Origin: an uncultured Clostridia bacterium
Lineage (GTDB): Bacteria; Bacillota; Clostridia; Oscillospirales; Ruminococcaceae
Direction of reading: 5' to 3'
DNA: 5,344 nucleotides
Assembly: GCA_947177545.1 (NCBI GenBank)
Contig: CAMWVF010000105.1
Coordinates: forward strand, 1-5,344
Shown here: piece by piece, positions 1 to 5,344 of the stretch
Layout: every line of letters begins with the position of its first letter
Position numbering within the stretch: position 1 is the stretch's first letter
Notes under the pieces: generated by a model
What the model was told of the DNA's origin: nothing
Database searches by the model: none
The model's input: only the letters and a program-made list of their open reading frames with translations
Translations under genes and position numbers: made by a program

Positions 1-15
1 TAATAGAGTTATAGC
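1..15 (+). promoter_or_regulatory. Possible -10 region of the pheS leader promoter
   Basis: Two sigma-A-like -10 hexamers lie just upstream of the T-box leader: TAATAG at 1-6 and TATAGC at 10-15. Either would place the transcription start a few bases before Stem I begins near position 28. The matching -35 element would lie outside the window, so it cannot be checked. This is a position-based guess on AT-rich sequence. Confidence 0.25.
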
Positions 16-124
16 AATTTAAAAACGCTGTGACCGGGCATAGTAGCCGAGGGAACAAAGGACAGTCCAGAGAGAACGGTAAAATTATTTTTGCTGAAAG
101 CCGTTTCGTCCTCCCGAAGTGAAA

Positions 125-127
125 TTC
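125..127 (+). promoter_or_regulatory. T-box specifier triplet UUC (Phe)
   Basis: TTC sits in the 3' side of the Stem I internal loop within GAAATTCACC and is followed by A, as in other T-box specifier loops. It would pair with the GAA anticodon of tRNA-Phe. Shifting the register by one gives AUU followed by C, which lacks the conserved purine and would not fit the downstream genes. Confidence 0.88.
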
Positions 128-223
128 ACCTGCGAGCGGTCCCGCTGAACGCTTTTGCAAGTAGGTCGGAACGTGGAAGCCGCGTTAAGGCGGAGAGGAT
201 AATTGTCCTTAGTTTATGAAAAT

Positions 224-259
224 ATGGGTGGTTTATAAGCAGAAATTTTTCTGTCCCGT
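224..259 (+). promoter_or_regulatory. T-box antiterminator, divergent
   Basis: ATGGG (224-228) can pair with CCCGT (255-259) as helix A1, with one T-G wobble. GCAGAA (239-244) can pair with TTCTGT (249-254) as helix A2, with one G-T wobble at its base. The two helices stack directly on the 3' strand and leave a bulge at 229-238 that begins UGGU. UGGN is the family's binding site for the tRNA 3' end, and U in the fourth place matches the A discriminator usual in tRNA-Phe. The structure uses the same CTGTCCCGT (251-259) as the terminator, so the two folds exclude each other. The bulge is 10 bases rather than the usual 7, and the consensus ACCGCG is absent. Confidence 0.75.
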
Positions 260-281
260 TTTCATGACGGGACAGTTTTTT
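251..281 (+). terminator. Leader terminator (attenuator) of the pheS T-box
   Basis: A perfect 9-bp stem, CTGTCCCGT (251-259) with ACGGGACAG (267-275), has a 7-base loop and runs straight into six T (276-281). This is a textbook rho-independent terminator. It lies between the T-box core and the pheS start and would form when the antiterminator is not stabilised by uncharged tRNA. Confidence 0.93.
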
Positions 282-341
282 ATTATATTCGGCAATCTGT
301 ATGGGCATCTTGTATTCGCCCCACATGGTATGCTGAAACGG

Positions 342-347
342 AAAGGA
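342..347 (+). promoter_or_regulatory. Ribosome binding site deciding the pheS start
   Basis: AAAGGA lies 9 bases before the ATG at 357. It supports that start over the in-frame ATG at 216, which lies upstream of the T-box antiterminator and would require translating through the leader terminator. Confidence 0.75.
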
Positions 348-356
348 TCGGATAAC

Positions 357-1376
357 ATGAAAGAACAGCTTGAAAAAATCAAACAGCTTGCGGAAAAGGA
401 GCTTGCGGAATGCAGTGCGGCGGACACCCTTGAAAATCTGCGTGTAAAGTATCTGGGCAAAAAAGGCGAGCTTACCGCAATTTTAAAACAAATGGGAGGA
501 CTTTCCGCGGAGGATCGTCCAGTTGTAGGTCAGCTTGCAAACACGGTGAGAAAAAGTATCGAGGACAAGCTTGCTGAACGTACCGCACAGCTTAAATCGG
601 AGCTTGCCGCAAAGAAGCTTAAAGAGGATACTATCGACGTTACTCTCCCGGGAAAAGCTCCTGCGGTTGGACGTCTGCACCCACTTACAGCCACATTGAA
701 CGAGGTAAAGGAGGTCTTCCTCGGTATGGGATTTGAGGTTGTTGAGGGACCAGAGGTTGAGACCGACCACTACTGCTTTGAGGCATTGAATATGCCTCCT
801 CATCACCCCGCAAGAGACACGCAGGACACTTTCTATATAAATGATAACGTGCTGCTGCGTACGCAAACGTCCTCGGTGCAGATACGAACAATGGAAAAGA
901 AAAAGCCTCCTATCCGTATTATATCCCCCGGACGTGTTTACCGTTCCGACACGGTGGACGCAACTCACTCTCCCATTTTCCACCAAATTGAGGGACTTGT
1001 TATCGACAAGGGCGTTACAATGGCTGACCTTAGCGGTACTTTGGAGCTGCTTATGAAGAGGCTTTACGGCGAGGACTGCAAGATACGTCTCCGTCCCCAC
1101 CATTTCCCATATACAGAACCGTCAGCCGAGGTTGATATAATGTGCTTCAATTGTCACGGCGAGGGCTGCCCCATGTGCAAGGGCGAGGGTTACATCGAGC
1201 TTCTGGGCGCGGGTATGGTACACCCAAAGGTGCTGGAGGACTGCGGTATTGATCCTGAGGTGTACAGTGGATTTGCGTTCGGTATCGGTCTGGAGCGTAT
1301 CACTATGGGGCGTTATGAGATTAACGATATGCGGTTGCTTTATGAGAATGATATGAGATTTCTCGGGCAATTCTAA
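357..1376 (+). CDS. pheS: Phenylalanine--tRNA ligase alpha subunit
   Basis: PheS is the catalytic subunit of the cytoplasmic alpha2-beta2 synthetase that joins phenylalanine to tRNA-Phe using ATP. The product is 339 residues, a normal length for bacterial PheS. Residues 1-90 are the lysine- and glutamate-rich N-terminal coiled-coil arm that contacts tRNA. The class II catalytic core follows: [13 protein letters not shown] (125-137), [11 protein letters not shown] (150-160), motif 2 [19 protein letters not shown] (192-210) and motif 3 [11 protein letters not shown] (305-315). GFAFG is the Phe-pocket stretch and is intact. A cysteine cluster C-x2-C-x4-C-x2-C occupies 263-274; from memory, similar clusters occur in Firmicutes PheS. 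The ATG at 357 is chosen because it follows a Shine-Dalgarno sequence, begins the family's typical N-terminus and lies after the terminator. The gene is controlled by the upstream T-box, and the next gene starts 14 bases after its stop. Confidence 0.97.
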   Translation: MKEQLEKIKQLAEKELAECSAADTLENLRVKYLGKKGELTAILKQMGGLSAEDRPVVGQLANTVRKSIEDKLAERTAQLKSELAAKKLKEDTIDVTLPGKAPAVGRLHPLTATLNEVKEVFLGMGFEVVEGPEVETDHYCFEALNMPPHHPARDTQDTFYINDNVLLRTQTSSVQIRTMEKKKPPIRIISPGRVYRSDTVDATHSPIFHQIEGLVIDKGVTMADLSGTLELLMKRLYGEDCKIRLRPHHFPYTEPSAEVDIMCFNCHGEGCPMCKGEGYIELLGAGMVHPKVLEDCGIDPEVYSGFAFGIGLERITMGRYEINDMRLLYENDMRFLGQF

Positions 1377-1390
1377 ACGGTGAAAATGAT

Positions 1391-1743
1391 ATGACTAACG
1401 GAAATGAATACAGAGGAAAAACAAAGCTTGGTATCATCGCAGCGTTGTGCGCTGTATTTTCAATTTGGCTGGCGATAGCTTCCAAAACCGTGCTTGCGGC
1501 GGTTGTGATGATAACACTTGCAGTATTTCTTTTTATCGGCTTCAGAGCGGCTAAATATATTTTTATTGTACTTCAATTTACAAGAGGTTTTTTGCTGCAA
1601 CAGCACTTACGGCGCTGCTGCTAAGTACGGAGGGAGTTTCTTTTTCGGAAATACTTTACTATATTTTATATTTGATTTACGCAGTTGTCAGTATTGTAAT
1701 GCTGTTTGCTGACAAAGACATACGGGAATTTTACAGAAAATAA
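1391..1743 (+). CDS. Small four-helix membrane protein, frame broken (-1) at 1588-1594
   Basis: I do not recognise the family. The ATG at 1391 opens a frame of 77 codons ending at 1624, with a weak GGTGA ribosome site at 1379-1383. Its first 66 residues carry two clear hydrophobic helices (about 12-32 and 33-53) and the start of a third. After a T6 run the frame turns into a non-membrane tail ending QQHLRRCC. In the -1 frame from 1588 the sequence instead continues as a good membrane protein: the rest of helix 3, a fourth helix (SEILYYILYLIYAVVSIVML) and a charged tail, DKDIREFYRK, stopping at 1741-1743. Joined, this gives 117 residues and four helices. The stop then lies 18 bases before pheT rather than 137, which suits an operon. 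The cause may be a lost T, a sequencing error or programmed frameshifting. No link to tRNA charging is visible. Confidence 0.72.
1588..1621 (+). other. Frame-change site: slippery-type heptamer followed by a hairpin
   Basis: Read in the upstream frame, the junction is T TTT TTG (1588-1594), which fits the X XXY YYZ pattern for -1 slippage. After it, GCA (1597-1599) and CAGC (1601-1604) can pair with TGC (1619-1621) and GCTG (1614-1617). This makes a hairpin with one A-C mismatch and a 9-base loop. The pairing is seen in the sequence; a role in frameshifting is speculation. A simple loss of one T from a run of seven explains the same data. Confidence 0.4.
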
Positions 1744-1748
1744 TTTTC

Positions 1749-1755
1749 AGGAGGT
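1749..1755 (+). promoter_or_regulatory. Ribosome binding site of pheT
   Basis: AGGAGGT, a near-perfect anti-16S match, ends 6 bases before the ATG at 1762. It is much stronger than the sites before pheS and the membrane gene, so pheT need not depend on translation of the broken gene upstream. Confidence 0.85.
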
Positions 1756-1761
1756 ACTAAA

Positions 1762-4176
1762 ATGAATTTATCAATGAAATGGTTAAACGACTATATAGAC
1801 ACAGGCGTGTCGATAAGTGAGTTCTGCTCCGGCATGACCATGAGCGGCTCCAAGGTCGAACGCTGGGAAACCGAGGGAGCGGAAATAAGCAAGGTCGTTG
1901 TGGGCAAGCTTCTTTCCGTTACCCCTCACGAAAATTCCGACCACCTTGTGGTTTGTCAGGTGGACGTGGGTCACGCGGGAAACGGCGAGCCTATTCAGAT
2001 AGTTACAGGTGCGCCAAATGTTAAGGCGGGGGACATCGTTCCCGTTGCTATGGACGGCTCTACTCTTCCGAACGGTGTGAAAATAAAAAAGGGCAAGCTC
2101 CGCGGCGTTGAGTCCAACGGTATGCTTTGTTCTCTTGGTGAATTGGGACTTACTACCCATGATTTTCCATACGCTATTGCGGACGGAATTTTCATTATGC
2201 AGGAGGAAGATGGCTGCCCGCCATTTGAACTGGGTCAGGACATTCACGAGGCTATAGGACTTAATGATACCTCCGTGGAGTTTGAGATTACCTCAAACCG
2301 TCCCGACTGCCTTTCCGTTATAGGTCTTGCACGGGAAGCACATGCTACTTTTGACAAGCCCTACACCGTTAAAACTCCCGAATTCAAAGGCATTGACGGG
2401 GACATCAACTCCATGCTGAAAGTTACCATACACAACAAGGAGCTTTGTCCAAGATATATTGCAGGCGTGGTAAAAAATGTAAAGATAGGTATGTCCCCCC
2501 GTTGGATGAGAGAAAGACTTCGTGCAAGCGGTGTACGTCCCATAAATAATTTTGTTGACATCACAAACTATGTTATGCTTGAATACGGTCACCCAATGCA
2601 CGCCTTTGACATTCGCTACATTGACGGCGCAGAGATAAACATTCGTAACGCTAAGGACGGCGAGACTATCACCACTTTGGACGGCGTTGAGCGTACTCTT
2701 AAAAAGGAAATGCTGGTTATTGCGGACGCTAATAAGCCTGTTGCCGTTGCAGGCGTAATGGGCGGCGAGTACAGCGGTATTATGGACGACACGGTGGACG
2801 TGGTTTTCGAGGCTGCCTGCTTTGACGGAGCTTCCGTCCGCACCACCTCAAAGGCTCTCGGTATGAGGACGGACGCTTCCGCACGCTTTGAAAAGGGTCT
2901 TGACCCGCAGAACGCTTACCCAGCTATTATGAGGGCATTCCAGCTTGTTGAGGAGCTTGGCTGCGGCGAAGTCGTAAAAACAATAATTGACGCGGATTAC
3001 TCCGACAAAACGCCAAAGGGCGTGGAGTTTGACCCCGTATGGATAAACAATTTCCTCGGCACTGATATTTCAGAGGATGTTATGAGAAGCTGCCTTGAAA
3101 AGCTTGACTTCAAGCTCGAAAACGGCATGGCGTACGCTCCCACGGTAAGAATTGACATTGAGCGGAAGTGCGACATTGCGGAAGAGATAGCGAGAATTTA
3201 CGGCTACAACAACATTCCCAAAACCATTATCAGAGGAGTTGCGGAGGCACAGCTTTCCGAAAAGCAGAAATTTGAGCGGAACATCTGCAATACAATGGTA
3301 GCTTTGGGCGCATATGAAATTACAAATTATTCCTTTATCAGTCCAAAATATTTTGACAAGATACGTCTGCCCGAAGACAGTCCTCTGCGGAACACTGTTG
3401 TTATCACAAACCCGCTGGGTGAGGATACTTCTGTTATGAGAACTACTCTTCTCCCATCTATGTGCGAGGTAATGGCAAGGAATTACAACAGCAGAAACGC
3501 GGCTGTTTGCCTGTTTGAACTTGGCAACGAGTACCTCCCCAACGGAGGTGAGCTTCCCGAAGAGCCTATGCGTTTAAGTATCGGTATGTATGGCAACAAC
3601 GCCGATTTCTATACTATAAAGGGCATTGCCGATGCTTTGCTGAAAACCGTTGGCGTTGAAGATGTTGAGTACACTGCTTGCTCTGATTCCGCTGTTTTTT
3701 CAGAGGCAAGCTCATTCCACCCGGGCAGATGTGCCGTAATCACAAAGGACGGCAAGGCTGTTGGAATTGTCGGCGAGCTTCACCCCGAGGTGCTGGAAAA
3801 TTACGGAATAGGCGTAAAGGCTTACGCCGCAAAGCTGAACGTTACCGAGCTGCTGCCAATGGCGAATGCAGTAAAGGTGTTCAAGCCCCTGCCGAAATTC
3901 CCCGCTACAACGAGAGACCTTGCAATAGTATGTGACGAGTCCCTGCCTGTTGCGGAGCTTGAAAAGGCGATCAAAAAGGCTGTTGGAAATATCCTTGAGA
4001 CCGTCACACTGTTTGACGTGTACCAAGGAAAACAAATCGCCGAGGGCAAAAAGTCTGTTGCGTATGCAATTTCAATGCGTTCCCACGAGGGCACTCTCAC
4101 TGACGAGCAGGCGGACGCCGCTGTCAAGAGGGTACTGAAAGAGTTGTCCACGCTGGGCGCGGAACTCAGAGCGTAA
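1762..4176 (+). CDS. pheT: Phenylalanine--tRNA ligase beta subunit
   Basis: PheT is the large subunit of phenylalanyl-tRNA synthetase. It binds tRNA and hydrolyses wrongly made Tyr-tRNA-Phe. The 804-residue length is normal and all expected domains are visible in order. An EMAP-II-like OB-fold tRNA-binding domain spans about 40-150, with HENSDHLVVCQVDVG at 56-70 and GAPNVKAGD at 83-91. The B3/B4 editing domain spans about 210-395, with GVRPINNFVDITNYVMLEYG at 257-276, HPMHAFD at 277-283, GVMGG at 331-335 and GMRTDASARFEKGLD at 367-381. The B5 domain spans about 415-490, with DIAEEIARIYGYNNIP at 471-486. A catalytic-like core without active-site chemistry follows (about 500-690, with FHPGR at 652-656 and GELHPEV at 671-677). 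A C-terminal FDX-ACB anticodon-binding domain (about 707-804) begins FKPLPKFPATTRDLAIV. It is the last gene of the operon and is followed by a terminator. Confidence 0.98.
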   Translation: MNLSMKWLNDYIDTGVSISEFCSGMTMSGSKVERWETEGAEISKVVVGKLLSVTPHENSDHLVVCQVDVGHAGNGEPIQIVTGAPNVKAGDIVPVAMDGSTLPNGVKIKKGKLRGVESNGMLCSLGELGLTTHDFPYAIADGIFIMQEEDGCPPFELGQDIHEAIGLNDTSVEFEITSNRPDCLSVIGLAREAHATFDKPYTVKTPEFKGIDGDINSMLKVTIHNKELCPRYIAGVVKNVKIGMSPRWMRERLRASGVRPINNFVDITNYVMLEYGHPMHAFDIRYIDGAEINIRNAKDGETITTLDGVERTLKKEMLVIADANKPVAVAGVMGGEYSGIMDDTVDVVFEAACFDGASVRTTSKALGMRTDASARFEKGLDPQNAYPAIMRAFQLVEELGCGEVVKTIIDADYSDKTPKGVEFDPVWINNFLGTDISEDVMRSCLEKLDFKLENGMAYAPTVRIDIERKCDIAEEIARIYGYNNIPKTIIRGVAEAQLSEKQKFERNICNTMVALGAYEITNYSFISPKYFDKIRLPEDSPLRNTVVITNPLGEDTSVMRTTLLPSMCEVMARNYNSRNAAVCLFELGNEYLPNGGELPEEPMRLSIGMYGNNADFYTIKGIADALLKTVGVEDVEYTACSDSAVFSEASSFHPGRCAVITKDGKAVGIVGELHPEVLENYGIGVKAYAAKLNVTELLPMANAVKVFKPLPKFPATTRDLAIVCDESLPVAELEKAIKKAVGNILETVTLFDVYQGKQIAEGKKSVAYAISMRSHEGTLTDEQADAAVKRVLKELSTLGAELRA

Positions 4177-4198
4177 ATAAAACGTACCTAAAAACTAA

Positions 4199-4230
4199 AG
4201 CCTGTCGGGTCAATGCCGACAGGCTTTTTT
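4199..4230 (+). terminator. Rho-independent terminator of the pheS-pheT operon
   Basis: A perfect 10-bp stem, AGCCTGTCGG (4199-4208) with CCGACAGGCT (4216-4225), has a 7-base loop and runs into T to position 4230. It lies 22 bases after the pheT stop. On the other strand the hairpin is followed by TTTAGTTTTTAGG, so it may also act as a backstop for transcription coming from the convergent LRR gene. Confidence 0.93.
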
Positions 4231-4236
4231 ATGCTG

Positions 4237-4273
4237 AAAATATAATCGGGACGGCAGATACAAACCGTCCCGA
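4237..4273 (-). terminator. Probable terminator of the LRR/FN3 gene
   Basis: TCGGGACGG (4246-4254) pairs perfectly with CCGTCCCGA (4265-4273), leaving a 10-base loop. The hairpin lies 4 bases beyond the stop of the minus-strand gene. Read on that strand it is followed by TTATATTTT, an imperfect U tract. On the plus strand it is followed by an A run, so the minus direction is the one supported. Confidence 0.7.
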
Positions 4274-4277
4274 AAAA

Positions 4278-5344
4278 TTATTTAGTTGTAACGGAAACCG
4301 CCGTTGAAGCCTTGCCAGGAATGTATTTCCCGCCCAAAACATCAAGAGCAGCAACGCGGAAGCTGTATTCCGTGCCGCTTTCAAGCTCAATAACGGTACA
4401 TTTTGTGCTTTTCACGCTTTTGTATGACTTGTATTTCTCTGTAGCAGGGTCGTACATATATACCCTGTACCCTATCGCGCCCTCGACTTTATCCCATGTC
4501 AGGACGATTTTATTTGTGTCCGCTTCTCCTGTGACGTTTTCGGGAGCGGGGAGCTTCTGCGGCATTGATTCGGCGGTGTAGCTGTAGCTTATGCCGTTGT
4601 TTGCGGCGTACCGCTCCGCATATGAGCCGACGGTCAGGGTCATATTAAGCACCTTTTGGGTGACCCTTTTTTCGGCTTTGTCCAGTCCCGCAAGCTTTGC
4701 GGGATAAAAGGAGGTCTCGCCGTCAGCCTTGGCGTACTCCAATTTGCCGTCGGCTGCGGCTCTGCCGTACATATAGCCCATTATGTACTCACCGTCAAAA
4801 ACCGCTGGTCCCGGAACTGTTATCTTTGAAAGGCTTGCACAGTTCAGAAACGCGCCCGTGTAAAGAGTTCCCGTATCGGCAGGCATATTTATGGACGTTA
4901 GTCGTATGTCGTTCATGAAAGCATACTCTCCCACAAGGTCAAGCTTGGCATTTTTGTCGGAAAATTTCACCGTTTTAAGGTAGGGACACCCTGCAAATGC
5001 GTAGCAGCCTATGCCGCCGTCGCCGTCCTCGCGACCTACGTTTCCGCCGAATGTGACGGTTTCCAGAGAGGTGCAGCCGTAAAAAGCATAGCCCCCCATG
5101 CCGTCGATGTCGCCCTCAAATTTCACGGACTTCAGGTTGCTGCAATAGGAAAAGGCGTTGTTGTCCACCCAGTACCAGCAGGTATTGGGTATGGTCACGC
5201 TTGTTATGTCTGTGTTGCCCGAAAAAGCTTTTTTGCCTATCCATACAACGTCCGAGGGGATAGTGATATCTCCGCCGCTGCCGTTGTAGCCTGTGATATA
5301 TCAGTCTCCGTCGTCGTCGGTCTTGCTAACCAAGCCATCGGCAG
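4278..5344 (-). CDS. BspA-like leucine-rich-repeat protein with C-terminal FN3 domain, partial, in-frame TGA
   Basis: This is the 3' part of a gene that runs off the window at 5344, so its start and any signal peptide are not visible. Proteins with this architecture are usually secreted or surface-displayed and bind other proteins, glycans or host surfaces; that role is inferred. After the TGA at 5301-5303 the frame reads YITGYNGSGGDITIPSDVVW, the usual lead-in to BspA (LRR_5) repeats. About six repeats of the AFxxCxxLxxVxF type follow, then a closing segment containing GSYAERYAANNGISYSY. The last 91 residues form a fibronectin type III domain: LPAPENVTG, IVLTWDKVEGAIGYRVYMY, then ESGTEYSFRVAALD. 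The protein stops directly after this domain, with no LPxTG signal or trailing membrane helix. A GTG at 5198 gives a 306-codon frame, but it falls inside a repeat and has no ribosome site, so it is not a credible start. Confidence 0.85.
4815..5234 (-). repeat. Six BspA-type leucine-rich repeats (protein level)
   Basis: Six units of about 23-29 residues can be aligned on an AF-x-x-C-x-x-L-x-x-V core. In order along the protein they begin KKAFSGNTDITSVTIP, NAFSYCSNLKSVKF, YAFYGCTSLETVTF, YAFAGCPYLKTVKF, YAFMNDIRLTSINMP and AFLNCASLSKITVP. Units 1 and 5 have lost the usual Cys. The linkers between the third and fifth units are Gly- and Asp-rich. The repeats have diverged in DNA sequence and are not tandem DNA copies. 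Confidence 0.8.
5301..5303 (-). other. In-frame TGA interrupting the LRR gene
   Basis: On the minus strand the frame before this codon encodes ADGLVSKTDDDGD. The frame after it encodes YITGYNGSGGDITIP. Both sides look like one continuous BspA-type sequence, so a sense codon such as TGG, TGT, TGC, CGA or AGA is expected here. TGG is used for Trp elsewhere in the same gene (CWYW, a little downstream) and in pheT, so there is no sign of a changed genetic code. A nonsense mutation or a sequencing error is most likely. Confidence 0.7.

Larger units (their letters stand above)
24..281 (+). promoter_or_regulatory. T-box riboswitch, phenylalanine-specific (pheS leader)
   Basis: This is a tRNA-sensing transcription-attenuation leader in front of pheS. 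The T-box landmarks occur in the expected order. Stem I starts with GACCG (32-36), which pairs with CGGTC (137-141). AGTAG (42-46) is the 5' side of the specifier-loop S-turn. AGGAC (59-63) pairs with GTCCT (108-112), and AACGG (75-79) pairs with CCGTT (101-105). The distal-loop signatures are AGAGAG (69-74) and GCTGAAAGCC (93-102). GAAATTCACC followed by GAGC (121-137) holds the specifier UUC (125-127), followed by the usual purine. GTAGG (161-165) leads into a Stem III hairpin (170-176 with 180-186, loop AAG) carrying the conserved CGTTAA. GGGTGGT (226-232) is the T-box core, and a terminator follows. UUC is a Phe codon, which fits pheS and pheT downstream. In this family uncharged cognate tRNA promotes read-through. 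The second half of the T-box consensus is not conserved here. Confidence 0.93.

Noticed and set aside
251..275. Shared GGGAC core between the leader terminator and the hairpin at 4246-4273
   Set aside because: The two stems share only a short GC-rich core, with different flanks and loops. This is expected by chance among terminator hairpins and is not evidence of a dispersed repeat.
1..281. RNase P RNA or another structured non-coding RNA gene
   Set aside because: The order of AGTAG, AGAGAG, GCTGAAAGCC, UUC specifier, CGTTAA, GGGTGGT and terminator matches a T-box leader and not RNase P, tmRNA or a standalone RNA.
216..356. N-terminal extension of PheS from the ATG at 216
   Set aside because: It would be translated through the T-box antiterminator and the leader terminator, has no ribosome site and does not resemble any part of PheS. 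The ATG at 357 has a Shine-Dalgarno sequence and the expected N-terminus.
483..1103. 206-codon open frame on the minus strand inside pheS
   Set aside because: It lies wholly antisense to an unmistakable pheS coding region, and its translation has no recognisable domain.
1518..1712. Separate small gene starting at ATG 1518
   Set aside because: It is the third frame of the same region, with no ribosome site and a poor translation. The -1 frame ending at 1743 explains the sequence better.
1783..2247. 154-codon minus-strand open frame inside pheT
   Set aside because: It is a shadow of pheT in an antisense frame, with no ribosome site and no domain pattern. Other antisense frames inside pheT (for example 3712-4035 and 3822-4151) were rejected for the same reason.
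5191..5198. GTG at 5198 as the true start of the LRR protein
   Set aside because: It codes for a Val inside a repeat (SVTIP). There is no ribosome site upstream, and clear homologous-looking coding sequence continues upstream of it in frame.
5301..5303. UGA read as tryptophan or selenocysteine
   Set aside because: TGG is used for Trp elsewhere in this gene and in pheT. No selenocysteine-type stem-loop is evident, since only short GAC repeats lie nearby, and the site is a structural repeat protein rather than a redox enzyme.
5308..5319. GTC triplet repeat as a possible phase-variable tract
   Set aside because: It is only three or four triplets, encodes an Asp run and would keep frame if it changed length, so it cannot switch the gene on or off.

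Overview
The window looks like a chromosomal segment from a Gram-positive, low-to-moderate-GC anaerobe of the class Clostridia, possibly a gut or rumen Ruminococcus-like organism. This is inference from four things: a T-box leader controlling pheS, strong AGGAGG-type ribosome binding sites, a PheS of the Firmicutes type with a four-cysteine cluster, and a neighbouring BspA-like leucine-rich-repeat/fibronectin-III surface protein of the kind common in gut Clostridia. No species assignment can be made from the sequence alone.

Positions 1-356 hold an untranslated leader. It contains an almost complete Phe-specific T-box riboswitch: Stem I with a UUC specifier triplet at 125-127, a Stem III hairpin, a divergent T-box/antiterminator element, and an intrinsic terminator at 251-281. 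Positions 357-4176 form the phenylalanyl-tRNA synthetase operon: pheS (357-1376), a small four-helix membrane protein gene (1391-1743), and pheT (1762-4176). The membrane gene is broken by a -1 frame change at a run of six T. A strong terminator (4199-4230) closes the operon.

On the opposite strand, converging on pheT, is the 3' part of a large surface-protein gene (4278 to beyond 5344). It carries about six BspA-type leucine-rich repeats and a C-terminal fibronectin type III domain. Its reading frame is interrupted by a single in-frame TGA (5301-5303), with good coding sequence on both sides. The 101-base gap between the convergent genes contains one terminator hairpin for each direction.

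Functional logic: uncharged tRNA-Phe would bind the leader (specifier UUC with anticodon GAA, and UGGU with ACCA at the acceptor end), stabilise the antiterminator and allow transcription of pheS, the membrane gene and pheT. PheS and PheT then assemble into the alpha2-beta2 synthetase that charges tRNA-Phe. I see no mobile element, CRISPR array, tRNA gene or rRNA gene, and no clear new multi-gene system. The points most worth a second look are the divergent T-box, the broken membrane gene inside pheST with its slippery-looking junction, and the in-frame TGA in the LRR gene.
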